Assembly (NCBI GenBank): GCA_029449245.1
Contig: JANATF010000005.1
Location: forward strand, 2,666,001-2,730,000
From: Mortierella alpina
Taxonomy: Eukaryota > Mortierellomycota > Mortierellomycetes > Mortierellales > Mortierellaceae
Length of the DNA stretch: 64,000 nt
Direction of reading: 5' to 3'
The notes below the pieces were generated by a model that made no database searches, was not told where the DNA came from, and saw only the letters and a list, made by a program, of their open reading frames with translations. Position 1 is the stretch's first letter. Each line of letters begins with the position of its first letter. This document shows positions 32,280 through 45,062 of this stretch, in pieces. A program made the position numbers and the translations under genes.

Positions 32280-35153
32280 TTAGAGACGGTTGCTTTCGCT
32301 TCGCTGACGCGAGCGGATCTCATCGTCGAGAGCTACCAAACCACAAACAGCTCCTGAGCGGAACAGGTCGGCGACCGAGAGAGGATTAGAGATCTGGCTG
32401 TAATACCGCTTATGACCTCTCGAGATGCCATCGATACCGCCAAAAATCCCTCCTGTTCCTCCTAATCCAGTAGGCAAATTCACATCGCCAGACCCTGCCG
32501 TCCGTGCCGCCGGATAGAGAGCAGAGCTCGCTTGAGCCTCCGATAGAGTGCGCGTGTGAGAGGGGTACCAAGGTGTTGGCTGTTGCGTCCTCGATGCCCC
32601 CTGCTGCCGCATGATCCTTTCGAGCTCCCGTTCTTTGGCGCGCATGGTAGTCTCTGCTTGGATCAGAAGCGCCTGCGTGCTCTCATGGTTGCCTTCTAGG
32701 GCTTGCTTGTATGCAGCTCCATCATCTAGTCGATGGTTCGCACCATACCTCAGTAACACCCGTACTGCAGCCTCATGCCCATGTTGACATGCCAATTGAA
32801 GTGGCGTTCCCTCATGAATGTTGACATTGGCGCCGTGATCCAGTAGAATCGCAATAATATCCTCGTACCCTACCAAGGGGCACAGAGTGTTAGATAAAAA
32901 TCCAACCGTGTGCTTTCAGCAATAAAGTCAGAGATGTGGATCTCACCTTGTGCTGCTGCCGTACGCAAGGCACTGCATCCACCCCACATTGTGTCCGCTC
33001 CACTTTCACACAAGGCCCGCACAGCCTCTGTATGTCTTCCTTCGGTCGCCTGACGAAGTGGAGCCCCAGCTTTGGTTTCAATGTCTGCTCCCGCTTGGAT
33101 GAGCACCTTGAGAACTTCCACGTGCCCCTTCTGCGCCGCGACTAATATCGCCTCCTCGTTGAATGCATGAACATCTGCGTCGTAGTCCATCAGAAGCCTG
33201 ACCATCTCCACGTCGTTTCCACGGACAGCGTAGCGAAGGGCCTTGTCGGCGTCCTTTTGAACGTAGAGGCCACCGGCCAGAACCCTCTTAGCCCTCCTCG
33301 TGGAGGGGATGGCACTGTGGAAGGCCGTGGTTCCCAACTCCAGCTCTGTGCCTCGATCCTCTGCATAACCGAGTATCACTCTGACAGTATCACAGGAGGA
33401 CTGCTCATACGCAGCCTCGAATGCTTTGTTGAGTCCGTTCTCTGAGGGCGTGTAGCCCTTCTCTTGGAGAAGAAGCGCGACGATTCCTAGAGGCCACCGT
33501 ACAAGAAGGATGAGGATTGGTGCCTCCGTGTTTTCTCAGGCATGTCAAAGCAAACCCAATGATCCTTCCTACCTTTTCTTCCTTGCCTTGCTGCTTCTCG
33601 AAGGAACCAGTCCGATCTGAATCGCAAGTCGATCTTTGGTTCACTGTTTTCCAGCAGCCGACGCACTAGACCTTCATCTCCATTGGAGCAGGCCCACCGG
33701 AAGCTAAGTAGCGGAAGACGGGACGTGAGAAAAAAATGTTAGTATTGTGCGCGCCTTGCTCCGCTGCGCGTATGATGTCCAAGCTGCAGCTGGTGAGATG
33801 TTATCGATTGTGACGAAGTAAGAGAGAGCAAGAGGGCCAAAGCATCGCACTAAAAGAAAAAATTCACACTGCATAAGGTGCGGCATGCGTTGTATTACTG
33901 GCGTGATTGTGTTGCGATCGTCCTGATGTTTCTCTCTTCAAAGAAAAGAGCAAGACACATCCTTCGTGCAGCACCTCCCTATGCTGGTCGACAGCAAAGA
34001 ATGATGTATTTTCGATAGCATGCATGTCGTCGTATTGCGGCGTTGTTTACTCCTCGCTGCTACTCGATGTCCTGCTCCAATGGCAAGCTCGACTGGTTGT
34101 GCGTGTGTGGGTGTCTTGTGTTTCAGTACATGGTCGCATTGATGTATGAACGAGAAGAGGGCGAGAACAACAAGGCGCTTTGTCTATCTCTTTGCGTGAT
34201 GGGTGTACATGTACACTTGGCGTTATCGCCGCTTGATCTCCGCCCGGCTTACAAGCAGGTCACCCCTCACCCCATTTTCCTTTCCCAGAAGTGAAGCATT
34301 TGAACCTTATCCGTCAAACTTACATGAACTCTTCTGGATCACGATAGCAAGCACCCATGGTCACCAGGATGGAAACCACAGGCGCTGTCAGAATAGATAT
34401 AGTAAGACGGTGTTGCTCTACCATCTTACGGCTCAGCACGAGATCGGGGCCATGTAGCTGCAGAAGGTACTTGGCCCGAAGAGAAGGTGACCGTGAGAGC
34501 CTGTGAATAAAATGGCACGCTCGAACAAAGCTTCGAGGCTCACAAAGGTGACAGAGGATCTCCTCTAAAATCTCTGTGGGGAGATCCAGCAAACGTCTGG
34601 GCGCAGGTGGAATGGTTTCTGTGTTGATACCAACGACTGTGATGTCGGCTGTTGGCGGTGGCTCTAGCGGCGTATCAGGATTTGCTGTCGCTGCGATGGC
34701 AGCGGATACACTGCATGGCAGCAGGAGAGACTCTTGCAACTGGCGTGCGCGGTCAGAAGAAGCAGTAGTGGAGGAATGCGGCCACGCCGTCGTTGACGAT
34801 ATCGAGAGGGTGTCTGATGAGGTAGTAAAGAATGCTATAGCTACTGACGACGCCGTCGATACGCCGCATGGTGGGTGGTCTGCTGCTGCAGCGACAGCAT
34901 TACCAGCCTTCGATGGGTGTGGTCTGAGAGGTTCTGTTGAGGCGATAGTCGTGAGAACGTTGCCTTTAAAGCTTTTGTTGTTGATTGCCAGTGAAGGGAG
35001 AGATAAAGGAGTAGGTGCTGTGGACGGTGATGTGTTAGGTTCCTCCGCAGGGCTATGAGAAATGGAGGGGCAGTCAGGGTTCAGCTTGCTTTGGACTTCT
35101 ATAGGAAGCTGTTGGCAAGAACGGCATTGTGTGGGATGGGTGCTCGAAGCCAT
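32280..35153 (-). CDS. F-box and ankyrin-repeat protein
   Basis: Minus-strand exons 35153..34324, 33703..33573, 33486..32947 and 32869..32280 give 696 aa. Residues 1-190 are Ser/Thr/Pro/Ala low complexity. The F-box is RRLLDLPTEILEEILCHL (about 195-240) and is followed by HFIHRLSRSPSLRAKYLL. Ankyrin repeats continue through exons 2-4: FRWACSNGDEGLVRRLLE, ALRYAVRGNDVEMVRLLM, ILVAAQKGHVEVLKVLIQ and TPLQLACQHGHEAAVRVLL. A basic helix and a Gly/Ser-rich tail end RSRQRSESNRL. In known biology an F-box recruits Skp1/Cul1, and the ankyrin repeats would then select targets for ubiquitination; the target is unknown. Introns 1 and 2 were placed by frame; exon 1 to 2 reads PEEFIFRWACSNG. Confidence 0.88.
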
Positions 35154-35729
35154 GGCCAAGATGTCAAGGGATATGTGCTTTTCGTACTCTACAAAGGCGG
35201 CGAACGAGGGTATTGTGTGGTGTGACAGGGAGAGCAGAGACAAGAAGAATGGAGGACGAGAAGTTCCCAGAAGAAGTATAAAAAGAAATCGCGGCTTAGC
35301 CAAGACTCACTCACTGACCTTGACCTATCACATTATCCGAGTCGGTCACTTGCGCTAGGGCCACAGCTGAAAAGAGAGCATCTCTATCGGGCACACTGGA
35401 GGGGCGGCCTTCGTGCCGACGTGGGCATCAAAACGATGCCCTTCAACACCAAGATCGCGCAATGAGACAATTTTGACTCGGGCATGCCGAGGCTACTTTT
35501 CAAATCTACCAGGTATCATGGCTGAAGTGATGGTTCAGCAGAACTGCACACCATACCCGGCTCGAATAGAGGCGCCGATAGATTCCGAACGCACGTAACG
35601 AAGGTAAAAGGATTACTTGTGCGACAAGTACGAGTGTGAAGAAATAAAGAGGTCTTTGCAAGCTATTCCGTCACCTATTTCGGTGATCAAAGGCCTCGGC
35701 TTTCATCTCCTACGCGTCTCAGAGCCGCC
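35154..35729. other. Promoter region of the F-box/ankyrin gene
   Basis: No coding signal, RNA gene or repeat that I can support. Confidence 0.45.
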
Positions 35730-36311
35730 TTAATATGCTCGTGTACCAGGAGCTATCGTGTCACCGGTTTCAAGAGTCTGGAGCTTCAGACCATCGATAG
35801 TTGCCATGTCCACTACTTGTCTTCTCTTTATGTGGCTACAGTAGAAACGAGCATATCCTCTCCTTTTCCAATACGACAGAGCCGTATAGTTGAGAGCGAC
35901 ATGACGGTTGATAGAAGGTAAATCGGAAGCCGTGATGAAAAATAGCATCCCTTTCTCATGCTGTTGTCGTGGCGATATACCCATCAGCCTCATCCTGTTC
36001 GAAGGCGTTGACATTTGAGATGGAAAAAAAAGAAACCATTGTTTTTGCCATAAAAGTCTGGACGGTGACCATCTCGATGTTAAAAATATTAGCGACGCAT
36101 CAAACGCACAAAACACTTCATACATATTAACTATCATAATAACAAAACATACCCGAGCAGGAGCAGAGGCTGCTGACAGTGGAGGACCAAGAAGGCTCTG
36201 ATGTCGAGATACTGACGATGGTTCCATCCAGATCCTGCCCAAGCCGAAACTCTCCAAGAACAACGAGGTACGGTTATACTTCTTCACCTGCCCAGCTTGA
36301 GACAGTGGCAT
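35730..36311 (-). CDS. Doubtful ORF of unknown function
   Basis: An open frame of 193 codons from ATG 36311 (MPLSQAGQVKKYNRTSLFLE) to TAA at 35730-35732. Composition is mixed, with aromatic residues (FYCSHIKRR, YWKRRGYARF), but I recognise no domain. A possible GT donor lies inside the frame near 36150, so the true structure could be spliced. It may be a chance ORF, a decayed gene, or an exon of a lineage-specific gene. No neighbour explains it. Confidence 0.22.
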   Translation of the reverse strand: MPLSQAGQVKKYNRTSLFLESFGLGRIWMEPSSVSRHQSLLGPPLSAASAPARVCFVIMIVNMYEVFCAFDASLIFLTSRWSPSRLLWQKQWFLFFPSQMSTPSNRMRLMGISPRQQHEKGMLFFITASDLPSINRHVALNYTALSYWKRRGYARFYCSHIKRRQVVDMATIDGLKLQTLETGDTIAPGTRAY

Positions 36312-37423
36312 ATAAGACGGGTTAGACACAAAGAGACGTGCATTTACGACCCGAAAATATATACCACTTCTTGGGTATTGGGGAATGTTAGTCCGTCGTC
36401 GAGGGTCTCTCGATGGGCGACCTTCGCAATCAGAAGCAGCATTGCAAAACTCTCTGCACTTACTCTTGGGTCAGGCAGACTCTAGTACAGGGTAGACAAG
36501 AAAAGTGAGGAATGAGAGTCTGTTGGCGCTTCGGTGAACTGGTACGACCATGTGCTGGCAGCATGTGTCGTGCAAAGGAGCGCTTGAGGGAGTTGCCGTT
36601 ACTTCCCGGCTATAGGTTCGATAGCCATTCTCTATCCGCAAGTGCACGCGATGGAGAAAGATAAGCAGCGGGAACATGCGCGTGTAAGTGGGTTGTTGTG
36701 ACTTTGCCGAAGATTACGGCTACTGTGGCAAGGTATGAGGGTGAGGAGGTCACTGTCGGCTCTAAACGCGCTCCATGTTGAGGCGCATGCGGTCGAGCCA
36801 GTAATAGGCAGCTTACCCGTTGTTTTCGGACTCGTGCTTCATCCAGAGAGGACGTTTTTTTCGCTGTTACGCGCGTGCACGAAAAGCTCCATGGGGGAGT
36901 GTCAATGCGCTGAAGCTCATTTCAGTGTTCATGGCGGGAATGAGAATCATGTTTGCTCATTCTGAACTACCTTTTGCTTTTCACCCTGGCTTGAGCTCCT
37001 GCCCAACCCTAGGCGCGATCCTTGATGGAAGCTTGTCCAAGCTCAGAAAAAAAAAGGAAAGACTGAAGGTTCAGTGTACTGCTCGTTTCTGCATGTGGAG
37101 CAAGGAGGGAGCAAGCGAGCCTGGGCTGACAGGTCATGTCAAGGTAGAGGAGTCCTTTGAAAGGGAGTTGCCAGTGGTCGGTGCTTACTTTGGCTGTCGC
37201 GGGAGAAGGTGAGGCGTGGAGAGAAGAGAAAGAAAATGCTGCTCTCAAGGCCGGGGCCACGCGAGTCTTTTCAAAAATAAGTGGGTAGTGGGTGAGCTGT
37301 CGCGTTGTGTTAGAGTTGAAAGCCAAATTTGCTGTGCCACAATGCCCGCTGGCAAAAACAAAAAAAATTCAACGTGCATCTCTTTCTTGGAATTCGAGCT
37401 CCATCCTTTCTTGCCCACGGCCA
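36312..37423. other. Intergenic, upstream of TRM61
   Basis: About 1.1 kb with only short overlapping ORFs on both strands. Nothing recognisable. Confidence 0.45.
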
Positions 37424-38702
37424 ATGATCGACAGCAGCATCCACAAGCAGAGCTTTGGGACCTACAAGGCCAACAACACGATAGAGAATGGCGACTCTGT
37501 TGTGCTGTTTTTGGTAAGAGGACACCACCAAAAGACCATCAACAGGATGACCCCCTACAAAGACCAATCGGACTAATGCAGGAGGATGCTCATTCTGTAG
37601 AGCAAAGAAAACATGATCCTCATCCGCGTCCGGGACGGGGACGAATACGTTTGCAAGTTTGGACAATACAAGCACGCCGACATGATTGGATTGCAGTATG
37701 GCACTAAGCTTGGATCCAACACTGGCCGCGGCTTTGTCTATCTCTTGCACCCAACACCGGAGCTTTGGACGCTGATCCTTCCTCATCGCACGCAGATCCT
37801 GTACATCGCCGATATCTCCTTTGTCATGAATTTCCTGAATCTTAAGCCAGGAATGTCTATGATCGAGTCAGGAACTGGATCTGGCTCCTTCTCTCACTCT
37901 ATCGCACGCACCATCGCACCAACTGGGCACCTGTACACTTTCGAATATCATCAAGAGCGTGTCAATGTTGCTACAGTGGAATTTGAAGAGCATGGACTAT
38001 CGAACATGGTGACCATCAGCTGTAGAGATGTTTGCAAGGATGGATTCGGTCTCGAGAATAAGGTCGATGCAGGTACGACTCTTAGTGACACGGAATTGAC
38101 TCGCGAAATTTGATAGTGCATGTTCCCTGACTCGCATCCCCTCCGTAGTTTTCTTGGACTTGCCTGCTCCATGGGAGGCAGTTGCGTCAGCCATGAGAGC
38201 CTTCCGTCAGAACAAGATTGGCAAGATCTGCACTTTTAGCCCCTGTATCGAACAGATATCCAAGACGGTGACAGCCTTGAACGAGCATGGATTCGTGGAT
38301 ATTCAAATGTATGAGTGCCTGATCCGCTTTAACGAGCTCCGAGTTCACACTGTGGTCCCCATTGACGAAGCTCTGGAGAAGGAACGGGAATTTGAGAGCA
38401 AGAGAAAGCGTGCGCTTCCGAGAGTGCTGCGGGAATCCTTCAAGAAGAGCCTTGATGATGCCCGCAACAGTGCCGAAGAAGACCCAAACAACCAGGGCGA
38501 TGAGGAGGGTTCAAGGAGTAAAAGACTCTGCCCGGATACATCCTTGATCTCGGACGCTACTACACCAGCAGCCGAACCAAGGAACATCTTGACCACGCGT
38601 TTACCGGCCGAGAATCGCGGTCATACCTCATACCTTTTGTTCGCGACTTTTACGCCGGCGACACAGGGACCCATCTCCACACAACCCAATGCTGCACCAT
38701 AA
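37424..38702 (+). CDS. TRM61: tRNA (adenine58-N1)-methyltransferase catalytic subunit Trm61
   Basis: Exons 37424..37513, 37601..38072 and 38149..38702 give 371 aa. The N-terminal beta domain begins FGTYKANNTIENGDSVVLFL. The Rossmann core has the SAM-binding loop IESGTGSGSFSHS (G121, G123, G125), acidic TFEYHQER, and VFLDLPAPW (D191). SYLLFATFTP near the end is the usual last strand of the family. Between them lies a charged ~70-residue insert (KEREFESKRKRALP...), typical of fungal versions. Trm61 with Trm6 forms the nuclear m1A58 methyltransferase, which stabilises initiator tRNA-Met; TRM6 is not in this window. The start at 37424 is the only ATG giving a family-like N-terminus. The stop is 34 bp from that of convergent TRM9. 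Confidence 0.93.
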
Positions 38703-38736
38703 CATAAATCGTTGAAGGCTTCTATCAAATTACTGA

Positions 38737-40222
38737 CTAACTGCTAGTCTTTTCCAGGATGCACCACCAATTGTCACGGTCGTAACCTTGCTGTACTATG
38801 GATGCCTTCTTTGTCTGAAGGACCAGGTCCTCCAGTTCCCCCTTTTGAAACAGATGATAATACCGATTGAACACTGGCGCTGCTGACTGAGTCGGTTCTG
38901 AACTGGCGTTTTCCATTTCAACAGTAGGCTGTGTTGTCTCTGATGCGTCTACAGGTTGAGTTGTGGGTGCAGAGTCCTCAGGCATCATTTGTGCTGTTGG
39001 TTGCTCTTCAGACCCATGCACTGAGTCGCTGTGGATGGCGGGTTGACTTATAGATCCCGATGCAGTTTCAACATCCGCCGTCAAGGTCTTCTTTCTATCC
39101 TTTTTCTTGACCCCTTGTGGCCTTGACTTTGACTTGTCCTTCTTGGGCTCAGCCTTCTTTGGCATTGCCCAGGGCACAAAGACATCCTGTACATCCTTGT
39201 CAAAGTCACGTTTTCCCGTCTGCTCCAGCGCCCAAACGAAAATAAGCACACGGCCGCCGATCCTTACAACTCTTAGGATTTCTTCAATGGCAGCAATCCG
39301 CCGCTCCGGCGATATAAAGTGGTGGATCACTGCGATCGAGATGGCGAAGTCCTAACGTTAATAAAGGCAAAGCCTTCCTGTAAGGTAAATATAACACGCA
39401 AGATAATGCAAGATGGAACGGTAGCGAGCAAGTCTACAAGAATGAGAAGGGTGTGGAAGGGAGGAATAGAAAGTCAGCTTACGAAGAACTGGGGGCGGTA
39501 TGGGAGCGCGAGTCCATCGCAGACCATGGCCTCATGACCGCGCTCGGCGCAGATACTAATCAGATTTGAGCTCCTTTTCAAGTGTCATGGCACATGCACC
39601 AAACAGTTACGAGAAAAGAGGAAAAAAGTGGATGCTTTGAGTAACCATGACACCTTTTGCTTTGTGGACGTGGATCTAGAAAGTGTGTCTTGCGTGTTCT
39701 TCTGTGCGTCGTGTTTGTGCATGCATACCTGTCGGATCCAACCATAAATAGTTTCGGGTTAACACCAATGTACTTGCCGTTCCCGCAGCCGACATCTGCT
39801 CCGACGTATCCTGAGGGCATTGTCTTTAGAAATTCCTCGACGACTGGCCACGGCTACATATGTCGAGGGTCATAGGGAGAGAAAGCACCATGGTCAGTAT
39901 GTGACACAAATACGCTCCTTTTCCTTCTGGTTTGACTTTGACCCTGTTGCCCCGGTTGGCCCGAGTACCTTTCGCTCTCGCTCATGATCCCGAGCAGATT
40001 TTTCCAGTGCCCCATGCCATTTTAATTTGAACGCTCGCTCGCTTATGCGCTTATCGCTCATAATTTGATATCCTTATTTATTACCTTGTACCGCGTCGCC
40101 GAGAAATGGGGCGCAATCACCTGGTAGACATTGTGCACGTACTCCTGCTCCTTCTGTGCCGGGGTCATGTCCACCTGTGCCTGGAATGGCGAGGGGATGT
40201 GCAGCGGGTTCTTTTGGCTCAT
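38737..40222 (-). CDS. TRM9: tRNA wobble-uridine carboxymethyl methyltransferase Trm9 (ALKBH8-type)
   Basis: Minus-strand exons 40222..40085, 39853..39729, 39573..39483 and 39351..38737 give 322 aa. SAM-binding motif I is [15 protein letters not shown]. Next come [39 protein letters not shown] and [15 protein letters not shown], then FVPWAMPKK, all classic Trm9. A Lys-rich and then Ser/Thr/Glu-rich insert (~205-290) precedes [16 protein letters not shown]. In known biology Trm9 with Trm112 makes mcm5U34 in Arg and Glu tRNAs and so tunes decoding. The exon 3 acceptor (aaaag) is purine-rich; it was chosen because it yields GSDRSSNLI, matching the yeast enzyme. There is no AlkB domain, so it is Trm9-like rather than full ALKBH8. 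Confidence 0.93.
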
Positions 40223-41068
40223 CCTGGATGGAGTAGGGTGTGGAGTGACGAGGGAGGAGGGATGGATCAGAGATTCATGCGCGCAAAGAAGTAATCAGGA
40301 CTGGTGAGGCGAGGTCAAGTTCAAATGCAAGGAAGAAAAAAAAAAAATACAAAAGCAGTCCGCAGTGTGCTTGCCAGCAGCCTGCAGGGCGGAAGAGTGG
40401 CACTCTCCCTCGCCTCTCGCCTGGCTGGTCTTTTCTCTGTCTGTCTGTGTATCTGCCTGGCTCTGTCTCTCTTCGCTCTCTCAGGTCTCGTTCTCTTCAT
40501 TCCTACAGTCGTCGTTCCGCCCCATCGTCATTCGAGCCTCACGCGCGCATAATCCGCTTTGTGTGCCCTGCCTGCCCCTCTCCCTGGCCGTCGTCGTCCG
40601 TTCTATTTTTCTCTTTCCTCGTTCACTCTTCCTTCTTCCTTCTTCCTTCTTTCTTTTCTTCTTCTCCACTTTTTCGTCTCTTCCTTTTCCTCCCCTCTTG
40701 TTTTTCTGCTCTCGTCGACCTTCCTGTTCACGCCCACTCCAACAAGCCCCTGTTCACCCACCTTCACGCCAACGTACACACACACTCTCTCTCTCTTAAT
40801 CGTTTTCTTCATACTCGTCGGCACACCCTCTCCCTCCTCTCCCATTCTCCCATTCTCCCATTCTCAGCACGCGCCGCTGTCCAACCATTGGTTTGTCCTG
40901 CAGCTCCCCATTCCACCCTCATACAAAGGAACGCCCCATTCCGATTCTTACACACACCTGCATTCTTGCATACTCTCCTTCGCTGCACTCTACGCACACA
41001 GTCCTCTGGAGAACGCACACACAACAGCTCAGCGCAACGACTCGCAGCTCAGCTCAGAATCCTGCACC
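40223..41068. other. Divergent promoter region, TRM9 / FYRN-FYRC gene
   Basis: 846 bp. From ~40400 to the ATG the plus strand is extremely C/T-rich, with a string of TCTC and CTTC tracts. Long overlapping plus-strand frames here are a product of this composition. No gene supported. Confidence 0.55.
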
Positions 41069-43805
41069 ATGAAGGACGATACCTTGTCCTTTAAGGAGAA
41101 GTACTTGAGATTACGCGAACGGTTCGACCGAGTGTCTGCGGTAAGCACTGGTCAACTTGACTCCAGTTTGGACCCCATTGTCCCATGCATACTCGAACGT
41201 GTTCTGTCTGCCTTGCCCTCTCTCCCTCCCTCTCTCTCTCTCTCCTTCCCTCCCTTCTTACCACAATGGCCGTCGCCTATCGCCTCACTGACCTCTTCAC
41301 GCACACTCTTGTCTGTCCATAGACTCAGCGTCAGTATACCAACGACCTTCAGGTAGCGCGAATCAAGGCCCGTAAACTCAAGGAGGAAAACAAGTAAGGG
41401 CCGATAGCATAGAACGGAGCACCATTCATGCAAACCAATGTTCGGGGGACGGGTTCGGTGGATCATGCTTCTCAACGGCTCGAACCTCCGTTTTGTCAGC
41501 CCTCCCATATCTTCTTTGCACCCCCATCCCCCTCTTTCCCCCTTCCTCTCCCTTCGGACACCCTCCCCTTTTGCCTCCCCCCCGCCCCAGGGATGCGCTG
41601 TGCGTTCCTGCAACGTGTTTCTCTCTGTCGTTGTTATATGATGTCCTTTGATCCTCTTGGTGCTCTCTTGCTAACCATTTCCATCACCCTTTTCTATCCA
41701 ACACAATATAGCCATCTGCTGGATCTTCTGAGCGACATACAGCAGATGGCAGGCTCAGGGTAAGATAAGGAAGACCCGGATGCGCATTTTTTTTACTGAA
41801 TCACGCCAAGAAAAGTATTCCGAAACTAACCCTTCATTTCTATGGTGTTCCTTTTCTTACTAGGCCTTCGAGTGACAGTGACACATCATTGGATGACCAG
41901 AGTGACTTTGACGACGAGGACGAAAGAGATATGAAGGAGGAAGGGAACGGCGATCAGCCTCAGGGACGGTCTCTATCAAAACGGATGGACACGATGGACA
42001 AAAGGTCATTGACGGACAGGAGTCGCAGAGGTAACCAACCCAGAAACCATCCTTAGCCTCCAACAGCAACGCGGGTGTCATCAATCAAGCGCCACCGAAA
42101 CACAACGGCTGCCCCCCTGAACGCAATAAAATCAATCCATAGACATTGCTACTGGGCACGTTAAAACACATACGCGAGACGTCCTTCTCACTGCGGTGCT
42201 TGTCTTTTGCCTCTTATTGAATCTGCTTGTAGATCTCCTACCTGGAAGTCTTACTCCGGAGCATCAGAGCGCCATGGAACCCAACGGAAACGGAATGGGC
42301 AATGGGAATTATCAAACAAGCAGTAGCCATCTAACCCCAACGCCTGTCGCAAAAAGCATAGGAAGTGCTAGAAAGGGCAGGGCGGAGGGTGCGCCAAAGC
42401 AAACCAGGCGAGCAACCGTGAGTGATCATATTCTCGCTCCATCGTATCGCTCTTCATGTGTTCATCCCGAGTCGTAGAGAATATCATTTCCTGACAGTCG
42501 CTATCTCTCTTATAGAAGCGAGCAGATCGTGGTCGGCCACGCGCCGTGGTCCCACTCAAGACCAACCCTGATGGCTCGCTGAACTATCCTATTGTGGTTG
42601 GGAAAGGCACAAACGAAGTGATCATTGAAAACATGGGTAAACCTCAACGTTTGAGTTTTACAGCGAACAAAACATCGGAGCAACATGACAGACCATTTCC
42701 TCATGCCTCAATGTCTCTAATAACCAAACGAATAGGCCGCATTGTGTGGAACGGCAGAGGATACCATAACCACCGGTACATTTTTCCTGTTGGGTTTCGC
42801 AGCAAGAAGCAGTATACGTCTCTTTCCGACACTTCCAAGAAGACATATTTTATCAGTGAAATTCTGGACGGAGGAGAGCAGCCGGTTGTAAGTTCAAGAG
42901 GGCACACCTTTGGGGGATGGCATTCTGTCCACTGATGACCAGTTTACTGATAGTATTTACTTTCTCCAAAAAAAACACATCCTTCTAACTTGACCATGTA
43001 ACTATAGTTCCAAATCACCCTAGAGGACATGCCTGAGAAGGTCTTTCGACATTCTTCATCCAGTGGAGCATGGGAGCTGGCGCTGAAGGGTCTCATGGAA
43101 CTTGGATTCAACGCGAAAACACACGCATCTGGACCTGATATGTATGGTCTAACGAACCTGGGTGTCATCAAGTATATCCAGGAAATGCCCAATGCCCATC
43201 GATGTCGGCGGTACATGCCTCTGAAGTGGATCATTGACGAGGACAACGTCGAGGGCGGTCTGGACTCGTCTTCACAACATGACGGAGTGGGAAGCAAATC
43301 ACCCGGGAGGAGAAAAAAGATCAACAATAGTCTGTATGCCAGTAACCATGAGGTTCTTGTATCCTCGATGGTGGAGGAAATGGCAGGAGGCTCAAGGTCG
43401 ACAACAGCCGCCTCGTCGTCCATGTCCTCTCGACCCTATATTCCCCGGAAGTACACAAAACGCAAATTGGAGCCACCTCCGGAAACGGCTTTGAATTGGC
43501 AATCTACTGCTTCGCACGTTTCATCGACACTACCCGCCCCGGCAATTATGTCGGGCCCTGCACCCATGGAGGATGTGAAAAGGGAGGCGGAACAGCGGCC
43601 GGCAGTGATAGCAACGACAGCAGCCATGACGACGACAGGAACGAAGTTTACAGCTACCACCACCATCATCACGTCGCCATCTAGGTCCACGGCTTTTGAT
43701 CAGGAGATACACCACTCTAGCCCATCACACGCCAACCTAATAAGAGACAAGGAACCCCATCGTCATTATGAAAGACGTTACGAGCAACCTGTCACAGAGC
43801 CGTGA
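41069..43805 (+). CDS. FYRN/FYRC-domain protein, TBRG1-like
   Basis: Exons 41069..41140, 41323..41393, 41712..41759, 41864..42030, 42233..42417, 42516..42636, 42736..42887 and 43008..43805 give 537 aa. The N-terminal coiled coil is KEKYLRLRERFDRV to KARKLKEENKHLLDLLSDI, followed by an acidic stretch (DSDTSLDDQSDFDDEDERD) and a basic linker (KRADRGRPRAV). The FYRN part is GRIVWNGRGYHNHRYIFPVGFRSKKQY, the FYRC part FQITLEDMPEKVFRHSSSSGAWE to GPDMYGLTNLGVIKYIQEMP. The same coiled-coil plus FYRN/FYRC layout is found in animal TBRG1, a nuclear growth regulator; FYR domains also occur in MLL-type methyltransferases. The fungal role is unknown, and a chromatin role is inferred. Exon 5 could alternatively start further upstream in the same frame. 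Confidence 0.85.
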
Positions 43806-44178
43806 ATATTCGTATCCCTTTTGCAGCAGCACTCGAACTAGGCAATTTTCGATTCCATATCATAACATAACATCATACATACATACCGCACCATCACCAT
43901 ATAAAGCATACAATTCTTTCTGACGACAACATCCTTGCGCATCTTTTCGCGTCCATCTCCTTTCCTTTTCTTTCGTGATGTTCGATTCTTTCTCACAATA
44001 TAAATCCAGTGTAGTTCCTCCAAATAACGACCACTTACTCGCGGTACTGTGTCTTAATCATCCCATATTCATTCAATATGTTCTATGCGGCAGGGATATT
44101 TGATCCGGATATGCTGATGGTGTTTTTTGTTTCTTTCTTCCATTGTTGTTGACATGAACTGTTGTTTTTTTTCCTCCT
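43806..44178. other. Convergent 3' regions, FYRN/FYRC gene and TRM112
   Basis: 373 bp between stops, A/T-richer than the surroundings. No gene or RNA seen. Confidence 0.5.
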
Positions 44179-44838
44179 CTAGACTTCATGCTCTGCCAAT
44201 AGCATGTTGGGGATGCCATCGCGAATGTTGTAGATGTGTTGACAGTTTGGGCAGACCATCTTTCCTGACTTGATATGAGTCTAGAGTAGGGACAGACAAA
44301 AACCACAGGTTCGTGGAAAGGATGTTAGAAAAACGGGTTTTTTGGATGTCCATATTGATCGACATATAATCCATGGGTCCTGAGAATGCTGGGGAGGGGA
44401 GTTTTTAAGCATAGTCTACGCGACAGAGATGTACCTCGAGAATGACGCGGTGAAGGATCTGGAGGAACTCGTCATTGTAGATGGCGTCTGCGGGCATGGA
44501 TGCTGGGAGGTCGTTGATATCCAGCTAAACAAGGACGCATAACAATAAATGGGTGATAGCTTCGATTAGTATGCTACGCGCCAATGATGAGAAAGAGGAG
44601 GGAGAATAGGAGAATTGTATAGCAGAATGGCAGACGGTTGGCGTGTTGTTTTTGTTACCTTCAAGCAGGTGGCGACAAGGGCCTCGTACTCAAGCTTGTT
44701 GAGCATGTTTCTCAAAAAGTCCTCGTTGAGCTCGGCCTCCTCCTGCTCCAGGACAACCTCCTGCAGCTCGAGAGGAAAGTTGTTTGCGTTGCAGCCCTTG
44801 ACGTGGCACTGGAGCATGTTGTGGGTGATGAGTCTCAT
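44179..44838 (-). CDS. TRM112: Methyltransferase activator subunit Trm112
   Basis: Minus-strand exons 44838..44659, 44524..44435 and 44280..44179 give 123 aa, the family's usual size. It starts MRLITHNMLQCHVKGC, with zinc ligands C11 and C16. VCPNCQHIYNIRDGIPNMLL carries the second Cys pair (C100, C103) and the conserved IPNMLL end. The helical insert (EVVLEQEEAELNEDFLRNM...LASMPADAIYNDEF) is typical. In known biology Trm112 binds and activates Trm9, Trm11, Mtq2 and Bud23, acting in tRNA modification, eRF1 methylation and ribosome biogenesis. It is head to head with TRM11, with only 224 bp between ATGs, and TRM9 lies 4 kb away. No defects. Confidence 0.95.
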
Positions 44839-45062
44839 GTTGAGTATATGTGGCTGTAGAGAGTGAGGTGATGGTAAAGGTGGTCAATGCCCAGACATGA
44901 ACATGAAGTACGGCAAAAAACAAAAAAAAAGAGCGAGCGGACTGCTCTGAGAGGCTGCATAAACAAGATACAAGCCACATCGAGCTCTTGAGCAAGGGCA
45001 TAGGCTCTTTTTTTTTGCATGCGTTCTCGGACAACTCCATTGCCTCTAGACTGCACCTCGCC

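Noticed and set aside
40365-41356. Long overlapping plus-strand ORFs upstream of the FYRN/FYRC gene
   Set aside because: The region is C/T-rich promoter and leader sequence. The products are Ser/Leu/Pro/Phe low complexity in all three frames.
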